Assembly: GCA_033026295.1 (NCBI GenBank) | Contig: CM065175.1 | Span: 14,335,837-14,399,836 of the forward strand | Reading direction: 5' to 3' | Length of the DNA: 64,000 nt | Source: Channa striata | Lineage: Eukaryota; Chordata; Actinopteri; Anabantiformes; Channidae | Shown: positions 43,701 to 57,600 of the stretch, piece by piece | How positions within the stretch are numbered: position 1 is the first letter of the stretch | Layout: each line of letters starts with the position of its first letter | Program-made: the position numbers and the translations under genes | The notes under the pieces: generated by a model | What the model saw: the letters and a program-made list of their open reading frames with translations, nothing else | Databases searched by the model: none | What the model was told of the DNA's origin: nothing

Positions 43701-46414
43701 TCCCCTCACCACTGGGCTTGCCTTACCGTCTGCTGACAGTCACATGAATAGGCCGTGACTGGCTGCTTGTTTTATGCCATGATCCCTTGCTGCTCATGCT
43801 GCTGAAAAAATAAATAACCCAGCTCTGCTCTGCTATAAATAATGGATGACTCGTCCACTGTCACTTTTCATAGCATGTCAAAGCACGGCCTGGCCATTAT
43901 TAGGGTCTATCCTCTTCCCCTTTCTCCCTCTGACTCCAGTTTTGTTATTGTTTTGGTCGACTTGCCTGCACACCTACTCAGCGGGTCGACTGTCAGTCTT
44001 CCTCTTGGTTGGTGGAGTTGATGGTTGCCACAGAGAAGAAAGAGTGGCGCTGGGGGTTCGAAACAAGATGGGTGATACAGCAAGTCTCTGCTAGAAGCGC
44101 AACAGCAGGAAATCTGCCTTGACCTGGAACAGGTAGCTAAGCACTTTCAGCTAAGATGTCATCTGTCGGCTTGTGTTAGATAACCTGTGCTAAGATGGTG
44201 CCAGGGCTGTGATTAGGGACTGACCTCATCATCTCGAGATAGACTTTCTGTCGCCAACGGACCCAATGAAAAACGCAGAACTTTGCTTTAAAGTTGAAAA
44301 CAGGTCTACACCCCTGGTGCAAAGGAAGAGACTGCTTACTTAGCAGACGCACAATATGTTCCGATCCACCCATCGAGCAGGAGAAATCATGGATTATTTA
44401 CATATGCAGCTGTTTCTGAGAAAAATAAATGGGGAACATCTGGATGGAGGGGAATATGAGAGAAAGATATGAGAAAGATTTCATCATTTGGCCCCTGTAA
44501 CACAAACACCAGGGTGTGTTGAGGAATCAGAGGAGGTTGTTGTTCTAGGGGGAGACGCTAAGAAAGAAGAAACAGTTCGAAAGCCCTTATTGGTTTCAGT
44601 TCTGTTTGTTCAAAAATGTGCTTCGATGCCACCAGGCCAGGCCCGAGGCGAGCGTTGTCCACCAGCAGCTCTCAGCTCCCGCAGACTGAGCCAGTCTCTC
44701 CATCTGCAGATTAATAGCATCAAATCAAGGCCCGCAGCAAACAAACCCTGACAGATCCTCTCATTTGGGATTCACTTTGGGACAGCTGTGGTGCCATCCA
44801 AACGAGGGGACGGAGAGGGGGAAGCCAGCATTCAGTAATGTATGCAGAGTGTCTGCACGTCCTGGATGACAGCAACACGAGCACTTGTCACAGGAGACAT
44901 CAGTTCTACTTAGTCACAGCGCTGCGGGGCAATCCATATGACTGCAGTGCTGTGCGAACTCTATTAATAGTTATCTACCTTTCAGGAGTTATTATGCTGA
45001 GTAGAGGATGACAGAGGAATATAATGGAAGAAGTCCCAAATGAGGAAACGAAACAAGGTCTGCGGAGCATCTTTTGCAGCACTTGGCCTGTTGCAACTAA
45101 AAAAAGAAAATCCTCCTTTAATCTCCTCTCTCACCCCATTCCTGTTAGCCTGTGTGGCTGGGAAGCCTGGTGCCAGACCCACAGTTTATGTGAGAGGCAT
45201 AATAAGGATTGGTTATGGGCACGAAGAGGGGATGGCGAAAGGGGGGGGATAGAGTGAAAGATCAGCAGAGGTGGGTGCAGAGGACTGAGTGTAGAGAGAG
45301 GAAGAGGAGGACGGGAAAGATATAGGTAGGCTGCTGAAGACTTGTTTAAGAATCAAGGTCTTGACTTGGCCACGGTTAATTTTTCATCATACTTCTAAAT
45401 TAAATATGTGAACGGTCATCACTTATTTGTCAAATTGTCTTACCTCAAAAGGTGGATGTCATATTGGGTTTACAAAAGGTCAGTGGCGCCAGCAGTCAGG
45501 GAGGAAGAGAGTGGATGAAAGACTGCTGATCCCACCTAATGCCCTGCAAAACTGCCTTGTTTAAGGGGCATTAGTTCCAAATGGAGATCCTAGGCTGTTT
45601 CACTAAGTGGAGATGACATGATTCAAAATGTAACATCTGGAATGGTTTTGACATGCTTATTTCTCATACCTTCATGCTCCTAAATGAAAATAGCAAAGAT
45701 GTAAAAGAAAAAGAAAAACACATCGTACTTACTTCCCCTACTTAACTCTAAAAAGCCTGTAAGTTAATACCCATATGCTCTAAATCAGCATCACATTTCT
45801 TTCAGTAGAGGCATAAATATGTATCTTACTTTTCCTATGATTATCATAACCACATTTCCAGGACCACTGCATGGTGCTTCTCCGTGAGCATGGATATACA
45901 GACATACTATAATGCAAAATGAATGCGTTAGATGTCCGTATATTATCAGACTGCCTGTTACTGTCCATCACTCCTCTCCTCTCTGTCTTTTTGTCATTTT
46001 GGCGCTCCTCAAAAAGGAAAAACAGCATCACTAAAGGAAAACCCATGTAAATATGCAGCTAGAATAATCAACCTCCCCTGGCAGTGCTTAGCGTGCCTCA
46101 TTTCCAAGATTTCTGAGATTAGAAAGAAGGAGACGGAAAAAAATGATAGACTGGTGTTGCTCCTACCTCTTCAAAATTGCAAATGTGTAGATCTATGGAT
46201 GAGTGCTTAGCCCACAGCTGCCAGCCAAAGGAGAGAGGGAGACACAAAGGTCCCCTGTGTTCAGCGCTAAAGACTGGCCAAGAAAGGGAGCTTAAGATCT
46301 GCTAGTGTACCTCAGCTGTTGTAGGAATCTGGACATTCTTTTCACCCACTAAATGAGCTTACAAACCTCACTGTCCTGAAATAGACAAGTCGGAATTAGT
46401 CAATTAATGTAATG

Positions 46415-46437
46415 AACAACAACAACAACAACAACAA
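46415..46437. repeat. (AAC)n microsatellite
   Basis: About seven AAC units followed by an A-rich end. Confidence 0.9.
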
Positions 46438-47679
46438 AAATAACAGCACCATATTCAAAGTATAGATGTATGCAAAATATAAAATTCTAGCTCCATCATT
46501 TGGAAATGTCTATTGTAACTTCAGCCACTGAGCATCAAACAACAGATAAGATATCCTGTTTGAATAGGAAATAGCAGCCCTGAAAAACACAGGGTGGGGA
46601 GAGAACCAGATCCTTGCACTGACAAACATGGACCTTATTTGGTGTTTACGCATCTGGAGAACGGGTTCCTTTCGTCTCAGTCCCTCTTCTCCAGGCTCCA
46701 AAGGCTCAGGATAAGCATCTGTTTCTGGGGACATCTTGGGAGATAGGGCAGTCTAACAGATTGTGTTTGAGGATGAGGAAAAGGTTGTTTTGATTCAAAA
46801 AGGAGGTGTGATTTACATAGGCTTCCCGTCAGTCTCTTGACCTTTCCGCAGTGGAGGATGTAACACATTATGATTTTTACCGGAGATTGCATTGGAGAAC
46901 TGGTAGTCAGGAATAGAAAACACTAAAACACAAAATTGTTTTTGTTTAGTAAAGAAAATAAAAAGGATTTGCAGCACTCTGATTATTTTTTATGATGCTA
47001 AACATAATTAGTTGTTATATGAATCTTGTAATGTTGTTGTAGCGTATTAAGATTACAAAAAACACAAACAACAAAATTCAATTATTGAGTAGTAGTAATA
47101 TTAGTAATATTCCATCATCATCTGCACATCCAGCTCCTGGGGTCTGTTGGAGATGTGCAAATGACAAACTAATTTTCCTGCGAGACCAGATTCAAGGCAG
47201 TTAGCCTGCATATTGTTTAGGTTACACTGCTCTCTTATCAGCTCTATTATTAGCGAGCCACTCACTCGCTGCAGTTGCCTTCCTTCCAGTATTTCCTGAT
47301 TACATTTTTCATGCCTGTCTCAACCGCGTCCCCAGTTGTTGTGTGCTGTGTACTTTCTCTGGCAGTTCCTGTATAAAACGACATTCTTGCCATGATTAAA
47401 ACTGTTTTCAGAAAATAGGATCTGAGAGGAAGTTCATTGTGCCCTTGCCACACGAAGCAACATGCTCCTAACTTCCTCTGAGACATGCCTCAATTACCTT
47501 TGTCACTTAATTATATTTTACACTGGAGGTTATAAACCAAGGTTGTGGACCGGTGTCTGTCAAAAACACAGGGAACAACACATGGATTACATGAATTGCC
47601 AATCAGTGTTTCCAAACCATTATAAAAATAAAAAAGGGACAAGGAATTGTGATCTATGTAAATATTAGTGTTATTATTT

Positions 47680-47805
47680 CATGGCTTGGCACAGACTTTC
47701 ATCCCAAGTGACTCACAAATTCTGGAACCCATTTGCACAGCTGAGCTTTGCACCAGAGAAATGCAGGTAAAATACATTGCTCAAGGGTACAACCGTTCCA
47801 CATAA
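47680..47805. repeat. Degenerate dispersed teleost repeat
   Basis: CAGACTTTCATCCCAAGTGA followed about 90 bases later by ATTGCTCAAGGGTACAA matches the recurring fish pattern 'tttatccaaagcgacttaca ... cttgctcaagggtac'. The pattern is recalled, not searched, so the class of element is not stated. Confidence 0.5.
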
Positions 47806-49784
47806 TACGTGTTGTATTAAAACAGGTCGTGCTCAAATTAAGTGGACCCATGAATTGAAATGAAAAAGGGGCTCTTTTGAGAGGAAAATAGATTAGTTTT
47901 GCTGATAGATGATCACTTGAAAGCTCTGTGATGTGAATAAGTAAATTTTGACCAGTTGCAGTAGAGCTGATTTATATCAGTTAAGATGTTGTCCTGAGGG
48001 CCACTGTGAAGGGTTGGGGGATATGGCAATTTATCCATGAATACATCAAAGCCTCCTAAAGTGGCTTAGTGCTACAGATATGCTGTTTCATTGTTTACAT
48101 TGTTTAACCCAATTTAGTTTGTTGAGAAGAATTCCTAAACAGAGTTTTGGCTTTACATTCACAGCGTCGAGTTACTCAAGTTAGTGACATAAAATGTTAT
48201 AAGCTTTTGCCAATCACTTCTCCCCGTTCAAGCCTGGTGGAGTACTGACCTTTTAATGTGAGCATATTTAACAGAGATCCCTGTGGCACTATTCATTATT
48301 GTTGTAACACTAGCTCAAGTACCTTAGTGGAAACTAGAAATTGTGGTTCCCCTCAACCAAAACCTGCTCATTATTGTCCATGTGAACAGCTTGTCTGATT
48401 CATTAGGCGTTTCCCGTACTATGTGCTCAAGAGACACAGAGAAAGCAAAGAAAGAAAGAACCGTAGGAGGGTGATGGTAGGTTGTGGTTAAGCACAAGCG
48501 TGCTTAAAGTGAAATATGACTGATTAGTGCATTCTTGGGTTGACATGCCCTCAACTCAATGTACACAGACTGGGCTGAATGAAGAGTAAAACCTGTTGTG
48601 ACTGCCACATGGCAAATATAATGGTTGGCTGGTCCAGGCCGCAGCTTAAGATGGATGGGAAAAATCTACACAAACAGCCAACTGTGGGATAGAGAGCGTA
48701 TTTGTGTGCGTGTGTGTGTGTCTATTCATAGGGATGCATGTGTGAAATGACAAGCCGTATTATATCTTGGCTCACATAATAGAACATGACAGAATTAAAT
48801 GTTTCCTGACATCTGTTTGCACGTTTTAAACAAACGTGGCATTGTACAAATTTGACCACCGACAGGCACAGTTACAGTACACCCTGTGATTGCAGGAGGA
48901 AGTGAACCAGGGGAATGTAATAGTACACGGGGAGATATCACAATCAGAGTTAATGTCACCAGCTTGAGTTATCTTTGTTGGATCACTCTAACAAATAGGT
49001 TCTTTTCTACTCTGCATCAATCCTAGACGAGTTAATGTGGATTTAACACAACTCTGGCAAAGGTCAGATTAAATCAATTCTTGGTAAAGGCAGAGCTTGG
49101 TGCAAGTGACGCTGGGGAAATACAATAAGAAGCAGCGTGATGAGTGGCGTGTGAGCCTATCTGTCAGCAGCCATTAGCGGCCACATCAAAACCTCAATGA
49201 AATCAGAGTCTTACTGAGAGCTGTCATTATAGGCTGTTTGAGAGTCTGCAGGGCCAGCTTCCAGATCTCCCTTGATCCCACAGTGCTCTGTGGGGACCAG
49301 AGCCTCTGCAGTAGCAACTGCCATTCACCATTAATCGCAGCGGTCCGAGTTCACACCTGTTCCTTCCACTAATTAACGAACAATAAGGTGAGGAAAGGAA
49401 GCGTTTTGAATTCATGATGGTATCAAAGAAGGTATTTAAATCACTGCTCCACGGGTGTCTTCATCTCCACGACCAAACTGGCATTAGTACTTGGATTTCC
49501 TCGTCTCGGCAGGGCAGCATAATCATTTCTCACACTAAAAGACGAGTAAAATATACCTTCCCATAAAGGTGTTAGTTAAACGTAGCTTTTTGCACCAAAG
49601 TAGAAGGCATTGCTTGAACTATCTTTCTTTCTTCACTCTACCAAAACCTTGAGCATGGATGAATGGAGCTGAAATGCTAATTCATGAAAACATGCTTGCA
49701 TAATTCACCACAGGAGAGTCAGGTGTCACACAGCTTCACATGCTGATTTCACAGCATTCCTGTCCAAAAACAACTGTCAAAACC

Positions 49785-49802
49785 AAAAAAAAAAAAAAAA
49801 AA
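49785..49802. repeat. Poly(A) tract
   Basis: Eighteen consecutive A. There is no recognisable retroposed sequence before it. Confidence 0.85.
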
Positions 49803-50032
49803 GGGCCATTCCTGTCTGTCTAAACATCTGTGTCTACAACTTTATGGGTGGCCTTTGCAGTCAGGACAATCAATGTAATCTTGACCATGGTGGAGGAAAT
49901 AGTAGCTCGCCAGGAGTTCAGTGTGGCTGTCACAGGAGTGTATGCTTGACAGGCTCACACTTGAAAAGTCCCTGTGCTGTGAGCAACTGTCCTCTTTCCT
50001 GTCTACCCCTTATCTGTTCCCCTCAGCCCTGG

Positions 50033-50077
50033 ACACACACACACACACACACACAGACACACACACACACACACACA
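50033..50077. repeat. (CA)n microsatellite, one interruption
   Basis: Two CA runs separated by a single AG. Confidence 0.95.
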
Positions 50078-51586
50078 AACTTTTCTTTGCCAATCACACC
50101 AGTGTGCTGCAACAACTGTCTCCCTCGGCCACCTCTGTTCCCTGCCCACTCAGGGAAGATGACATGTGTTTGATGGCCAAAATCACTGCACTGTCTACCT
50201 TCCCTGTCTCCTCAACAGCGAGCACACCACTGCCTGAGGTGGTTAGGGAGGGGGGTCTGGGGGGATGAGTGAGTGGCATGTTTGTACTGCTCAGCGCCTT
50301 CAGAGGAGATTTAATGTAGATGATATGTTGTTTTGTTTGTTGCTTTGTATGTCACTCTTAATTAGCTCCGTGGACAAACAGTTCGAATGTGCTCCCTCAA
50401 AGCCACTGCTGCTAATCCGGAATGTTGAGGAGCCAGAGATGAAGAGCAGAATGACACTGACCTCAAAATGTCAGCCGGTGTTGCTTTTCTTATTGTTTAC
50501 CCTCACTATTCCACGCACTGGTGTGCATGATCACGCTTAAGGCTCTTTGCATATTTGAACTCTGCTTATTGTCTAGTTATTTGGTATAGAATTAGCCGGG
50601 ATAGGGAAGAAATTAAAAAGACTTGTGGTTTTTTGTTGAAAGGATGGAAGCTCATTATGGGAAAACAGGCTGAACCTTGGCCACCTACGCCATTCATTTG
50701 GGGAGCCATGAGGCTCATTATCCTTTTGGAGAGACTACAGGTCAGGGCACCACAACCTGCCCTCTGCAATCGCCACAGCAACTAGACCTGCAGAACTCAG
50801 AGGTGACGTTGCTCTTGTTGTTATCCTATTTGCTAGGCAGCCAATGAGTTAAGAGGAGAGAAGGACGGGATGACAGTTACTTGTTACTATGAACCTGGGT
50901 GTCATATATGGTATTTACACAGGCAGATTGTGAGCTGGTGCAAGAAAATTTAATTGAAACCACTCTGTTCACAAGGAAAAACTGATAAAACACATTGTGT
51001 TCTATCAAATAATCAAACTGTGATTACTATGTTGTACTTCTTGCATCTGCCTATAGTGTGGAAGCTGGTGGATCTCAACCTGCTACAGGTATACCTGAGC
51101 TGATAAAAGACTTGGCTCAGGTCATATTTTCTTTGAACGAGCACACAGTTGAACCAGATATCATTGTTTGTTCTGTTGAAAGACGACATTTTTTCTGTTG
51201 ATTGTACCCTTGATGCATTATTGACCTCAAATCCTTGGCAACGACAGCAAAATATAAGTAAAATCAATTTGAGAGAAAATAAAAAACAGAAAAGCTCACA
51301 TATATTGAGATTTTGTTAGAAACAGACAATCTACGCCGCGTACTGTCTTGTGACCAAGGACCTGAGACAGACTAAATTACAACATCATTTCTTTGACCGT
51401 GTTTATGACATGGAATGGATGTGAGAGCATTGATAATGTCACAGACAGTCAGCCACACACTGGAGAGCAAAATATTGTGGTAATATCGAAAATGGAAAGA
51501 AAGAATGTTATGGAGAGGCTGCAAGGTCTTTATAATAGCTGTAACAGCACATTTTTCTATAAGTCTAACCTTCAGAATCATCATCC

Positions 51587-51609
51587 AGTCCAGGTGAATC
51601 ACCTGGACT
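51587..51609. repeat. 23-bp palindrome, 11-bp perfect arms
   Basis: AGTCCAGGTGA and TCACCTGGACT are reverse complements around a single A. Confidence 0.95.
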
Positions 51610-54600
51610 CACCAAATGCACCTCCTCCCCTCTGGAAACTCCGTGACCCCAGTGAAATGCAGTCAGAGTTCATTTTGGGGTAGAAATGCTGCATGCTATG
51701 TGTCATGATGAGGAAGCAGCCAAAGCTGCAAACTCCTCTCATACCTTCTCCTGAGTAAAATGACAGCTGACTGTTGCCAACCTTGCCCATTAGTCATGTT
51801 CGGCCCACTCAGGAGCACACTACCCTTGAATGGTTATTTGGTCCTCATTCTTTACCCGAGATGCTAATTTCACTTTTAAAAGGCACTAGACTGAAAATTC
51901 TCAGTTTACTATGACACAAATTGTTAATATACAATTAGCACTGAATTCTGTTCATGTGAGAGATTTACTCATCTATATCTTGTAAAAACTGAGAATAATA
52001 GTTAATAGTTCACTGTTCATTTTCAGTGATGAAAAATGAGCAGAATATTTGTCTGTTACTCTGGCAACACTTTTTTGTATTTCACCTGTCTTCTGTCCTT
52101 GGGTTAAACTAATCAGAAGCGGAGTTCTTGCCATGGGCACCAGCTGTTTTTATCTGCTTGTTGCTGTTTGAAATGATGGCTCTCAGACTCAAGGGCCCTT
52201 TCTTGGTCTTGAAAGAGCCAGCTATCTACTCTGAGCCTCTTGGCTCCTTCCATGTCGCCAATAACTGTGTGACCACAGCCTACCCTTATCACAAGCCCCG
52301 CCATGGCCCCCTCTCTCAGTCTGGCTCAAGGGAAACTGATGGATATGGTGGTTTGGATGATGTTTATGATTCCCGCTCTTGCTGGCCTTTTCTGCTGCCC
52401 ACCCTCCCATTCTCAGAATCCCATGGCTGACTGATAATGGAACAAAGCTGCTGTCCACTCATCTGTATGTGTCACATGTCCTGCTTAAAGCGCCCCCACC
52501 CCACCCCCTGCTTTCAGTTATGGTGAATCATCTGCGACAGAGTAACTGGAGCACACGGTCACTCTGGCCCCTGGCTCTGCCTTACCAGTGCCAGTGCTGA
52601 ATCCATTGCCTGCCCAAGGAGAGTAAAGGGAGGGTAGGCAAGACGTGGCTGATTGCTGATCTTCCCCCTCCCTCTCCCTTGCAGCTCTAAGAGATGAAGC
52701 CTGCATGGGTGGCCCTGTCTGAGGCTGTTTGCTCTTAATTGAGTTGCTCACTCAGCCACTGGCCCTCGGGGACACCTCTGTGTCACTTCCTATGATTAAC
52801 CTAAATTTCATCCATCGTCCAGGACTGCTGCCAGATCTGGTAAGGCCAAGGAGTATGCGTTGAGACATACACAATAAAAGAGCAAGGAGAGGAAACGGAA
52901 AGTGGTGAGCAGAAGGCCAAGGTAAGATTTGATGATGGTGGCAGAATAAATCCACCCATTAATGTGCACATCTATACATAAAACAGAGAAGTGGGGATGA
53001 AGATAATTAGGATACCAGGTAAAAAGGCCTAACTTCCCTACCTCAGCAAAAGCTATACAGCATCGATGTTGCACAGTCTAGTTGCACAGTATTGAGCTAG
53101 TCAAGTGGATTTAAAAATGGCCTCTTGTCATACCATGTTCCCTTAACAGCATTGGTGTGGACCAATTTGGGCTTTTTAGCTCTGGCCTAGCTCCAGGGGA
53201 TAGGACGGTAATGTATGGGGCTTTCTGTGAGTTTGTCTTAGGCTAGGTTGCTCATTTCCCCAGTAAGTAGCAAGAGATCAAAGGCAGTGAGTGAAGAGCC
53301 GTTCTGTCCAGTGGGCCAATCAGACCTTTCATTTATTGGCACTCCAAGAAGCCGTATAAATCACGTCAACCGGCATCGACCAGAGCCTTAGTCATGAACA
53401 GCAGCTCACAACAACACATGGATTTGCTGCTGCCTTTGATCAATGTGAAGTTATTTAACAGCTTTGATGGGCGACCATTCGGCGAGTACCATTGTTTTCC
53501 TTTTCGGTTTTCACAGTTTTTTCTTGTGTTCGCTCTCACTTTTTTTCTTTCTCACTTGCTTCCTTTTTCATGCCTATTTTGTTTTCCAAACACTTGTGTG
53601 CGTCGGCAGCTCTCTCTCTGCCAAGGCACTCATGGAGAAGTGATAGGCATGGGGAGTCTGTGGGCCAGCAACCATGAAATAAATATGGATGGTCATGAGT
53701 GAGATGAGCGAGGATCATCTGTTTTGCCATCTGCTTGTGCGAGAGCGTGGATGTAATGACTGTAGTCCTGCCTAGCCCAGTGAGCCCTCTGTTGCTGGGA
53801 AGGCGTTGGACAGAAACGCACACTTACTGGGTTCATGAAGTGACACACTAACATGCATCCCCATGCATGTCCTTCTGTATGCACACACTTACACAAAGAA
53901 ACACCCCTTACACAGCTGTTCCCCCCTAAAGGGTACAGTACAGATGAGTATCTGCGGCATGGCAGCGGCTTCCCTACCAACTCAGGTACAAAGCCTTGGC
54001 TGCTGTGCGCGTTCCACTGCCCTGCCTGTTTTGCGAGCATCTGGCCCGACGTGCCCATTAGAAATGACACGTTGACAACTGCCAGGCAGGATTGGTGTTG
54101 GTGATTGTTCAGCTGGCACTGTCCTACCATGTGACAGTCTGTTAGTGTCTCTGCATGAAGAACAACATGGGACTTGTGGTCGCAGTACTCTGGCCGTTGA
54201 GGGGAATAAAAAGCTGCACCGATCCGGCAATACCAAAAAAGCCCCCCACAATCCCACCACCAGCACCACCACTACCACCACCATCCGCTCTGTCCCCCAA
54301 GCAGACAATCCTCTTTTTTCCTTGGATGGGTTTGTCGCTGAGGGCTGCTAAGAGTATGCGTGTATGTTTATAAAAAAAAAACAAGATAGGAAAAAAAACT
54401 GACTGTTGAATTATACATATTCCTTATGGAGGGTGACACAGTAGGAGCTCTCAGAATCAATCTTGATGCTTGGATGGAATCATAGAGCGCGGAGAAAATG
54501 GCAAACATTGCTGTGGCTCAATGGCCTGATGCTCTCATAAATATGTTTTTATTGCCCTGAATGAGTTGGGGCACAGAGATGTTTGGTGCTCATAAAGGTG

Positions 54601-57600
54601 TGTGTGCTAGACTGTGCAGTGTAATGCTTCATACTGGAGGTTATAAAACATTCCTAATTAAATTAGCTTATACAATATGAAAATCAATAGGGTGTCAATC
54701 ATAGTTTAGTGTTGTAAAATATAAATCAGGGGTTCAGTGTAAAAAAAAGGACTTGATTGCTCATACCGTCTTGTTTCTCCGTCTGTCTCGCAGAGGATGC
54801 TGTTACTACAAACTGTATTGACCATTTGCACAACAAAGTTACAAACGCACTGAATGCAACACAACACTCTAAAATCAAATCCTGTCTCATTTACTGGATC
54901 CTCTGTGGAGAAATTGAACATTCTGCTGCCTCTGATTTTTCATCCATCCTTTGGGTTAAGCGTTGTCTTGGGAACTCAGAGAAAAGCAGGCGGCTGGGGG
55001 TGGAGTGGGGTGAGGGAGACTGTTAAGAGGCTCTTGAACTATAGTCTACTGTCAGTGGAGAGTGCTGAATGAGAAAACTGTCCAAGAGGAGAAAAGAGAA
55101 GCAGAAGAAGCAACAGATTCATGGCTAGGATGATTTGTTTTGCTTGCCTACACCCCCTGAAGCTGCCAGGCTCCACTATCAGTGAAATACACTTGAGCAA
55201 AACCAAGCGGCTCTACAGCATATGCAGCGTCATAGGGTGAGAGCTAAAGCTGCTTTACCACTCCTCATAATGATTTTTGCTTTTTGTGTTGTTTTCCATC
55301 TCTGTTCCTAAGTTCCCTGTTTCTTTTTGTCTGATTAGGAATTTAACAGTGTTCTCTTTGTTTAAAAAAAAACTGTACAGAGAAACAATGAAGCAGCCAT
55401 CCCCATTCAGCTGTGATGTTTTTCTCTCTCATTCAGTTTGAAGCTTCACCAACTGGCACACTCTAGTGCTTTTTTCATGTTGCCCTGGCATTTAAGCTAC
55501 AGCGAAAGCACTCTTTGAAATGTGTGGCACCAAAAGAAAATAAAAAACTACTTATATCCGTCCCCACTGATGTGTGGCAGCCACGGGACACGCCGCCACG
55601 TTTTGAACCTGTGTAATTTGGTGATTAATGTTGACCCCGTCTGCCCTATACCTTATTTATCTCCTGTTTTATTGAACCACAGGGAATCACAAAGAGTGTA
55701 GAAACCCAGACTTTGGATGCCAGTAGTGAGTGAGTATGATGCAAAGGGAGTCCCATACCTCTTTCCGGCCTGTTCTTTTATGCCCTTTAGCTCTCTGATG
55801 ATTCACCTGCCAATAATCAAACCTGCCTCACTTCCATGCCATGTATGCTCCAATAAAGCCTAATAACAAGTTGTGGATTTAAATAGCACGGGCCAAACCC
55901 TGGCACCAACTCTATCCCTCGCTCCACACAGGGCTAGAAATAGCCAATATCTGGCCCAAACCGTCACAGGGAAATTGGGATTAAGTTTAGCTTGATGTCA
56001 CTCGTCTCTCCAGCCCAGCTTTCTACCAGCACTTTCCCAGCAGCGCTCTCACATCTTTGTGGGTCACATCACAGAATTCCTGTCATTGAGGGCGGTGGGT
56101 TTTAACATCAGGGACTGTGATATCTCCTCCCCAAACCCTTCCCTTTTCCTCTTCCCTTCCACTGATAACAGCTAATCCTTGCCTCACATTAAACTGTGAC
56201 CAAGATCAATTAAAACCCTGCCTCACCCTGATAGTAATCTCCCTCTGCAGCAGCCAACGTTGGGAGAAGTTTGTGTGTGTGCGTGAGTGTGTGTTCAGCG
56301 TGTGAGTACACACATGCATGTGCCCGACAGTGTGTGTTGAAGTAGAGAGCTATAACAGGGAGCCATTTCCATCGTCTTCAGTGGGTTGCCGTCGGTTGCC
56401 AAGCCGCAGGGAGAGTCTGCCATTGATTTTCATCGCCTCTTAACAGAGATGAAAGACAATAAAAAACAATAACAGTGATGATCACAACACTGCCGGCCAT
56501 GTATGCATATAATGATTATCCATATCTTAATTAGTATTCTTTCCTTTGTTGTAATTATTTTTTTGGCGCTGGTCTTATCATATGAATACTGTAATAAAAG
56601 TGAATAATGCTTAGAGTGTTTGCATGTGTGTTTGTGTGCAGCTGTGCTCATGTGGGTCTGCGCCATTCTTCTTCTTGAATGTCTCATGTTTTGGATCAGT
56701 TCAATTGAGATCTCTCACAGAAAGAGGATTCTCCCCACCTATTGTTTTTATTTAGAAAGTTGAGTTTAAGTGGGCAGTGTTTTCTGTTGCATATGGTGTG
56801 CCAGTTTTATGGTGCGGACTTGTTTCCAAAACCATTGGCATCATAGAGAGACTGTTTGGCAGCAATGGAAGGCTGGGTCCTGGGGTGCCAAATGTGCTTT
56901 GGCATGTAAGATGGAGGGTTGGGTAGTGGGAAGTCAGGAACACCATGGAGGTAGAGGATCAGGAGGGTTGGTTGCGAGCATGGTAGGACAGGGCGGGAAT
57001 AGAGGCGGAGTAAAGTCTCAAGTGTGCAGAGTGGCTGCCAAGCCGAATGCCATGTTAGCCACTGGGATTGGCTGCTGTGGGCCTCAGGTTGTTTTGGTGT
57101 GTACATCAAAAGGACAGACTGTGAACATGAAAACACAACTCATTTTTCTCCCCCATCTATTCCATCTTTCGCCTCTCCACGCGCTACTTTTTTCTTAGCT
57201 TCTCTTCTCGTCTTCTTTCCCACGAGATCCACATCCAAGGTGCTGCAGAATCTTTGAGCTCAGGAGGGGAGACAGCATGCCTGCAGGGTTGCCACGACAA
57301 AGTGCAGACAGGGCCCAGGAGAGGAGAAAAAAGGGATTGAAGTGGAGAAGAGAGGTGGCCAGCAGTCTGAAAGACACAAGCCTAACTATTGTGTTATCAG
57401 AGATGACAAAGGAAATGTGTCCACCACACTTTTCAACAGAACAGATGACACAGTAAAACTTACACAAGGTTTTTGCTGCATCACATGGCGCAGGAAAAGT
57501 GCCATCTGCTGCCACTTTCACCCTCATTTAATTGTCTGTATTTCATATTTTGCACTGCTGTCAGCACTGTTTCAATTACATCCTGCAGCTTATGTCTATA

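Larger units (their letters stand above)
39652..47679. other. Non-coding stretch, no recognised gene
   Basis: Both strands were read for exon-like segments with splice sites and domain motifs; none was convincing. AT-rich sequence dominates at about 39.6-42.4 kb, and a TG and an AAC microsatellite are present. It could be intergenic or intronic to an unseen gene. Confidence 0.6.

Noticed and set aside
44000..44075. B-box-like GGTTCGAAAC suggesting a tRNA or SINE
   Set aside because: No A box with correct spacing and no acceptor-stem pairing; no SINE tail.
52128..52430. 100-codon open frame on the + strand (MPWAPAVFICLLLFEMM...)
   Set aside because: The hydrophobic start looks like a signal peptide, but the rest has no family motifs or splice support. 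Chance is more likely.
56770..57198. 142-codon open frame on the + strand
   Set aside because: Gly/Trp-rich composition without domain similarity, no splice context and no strong start context; most likely a chance open frame.
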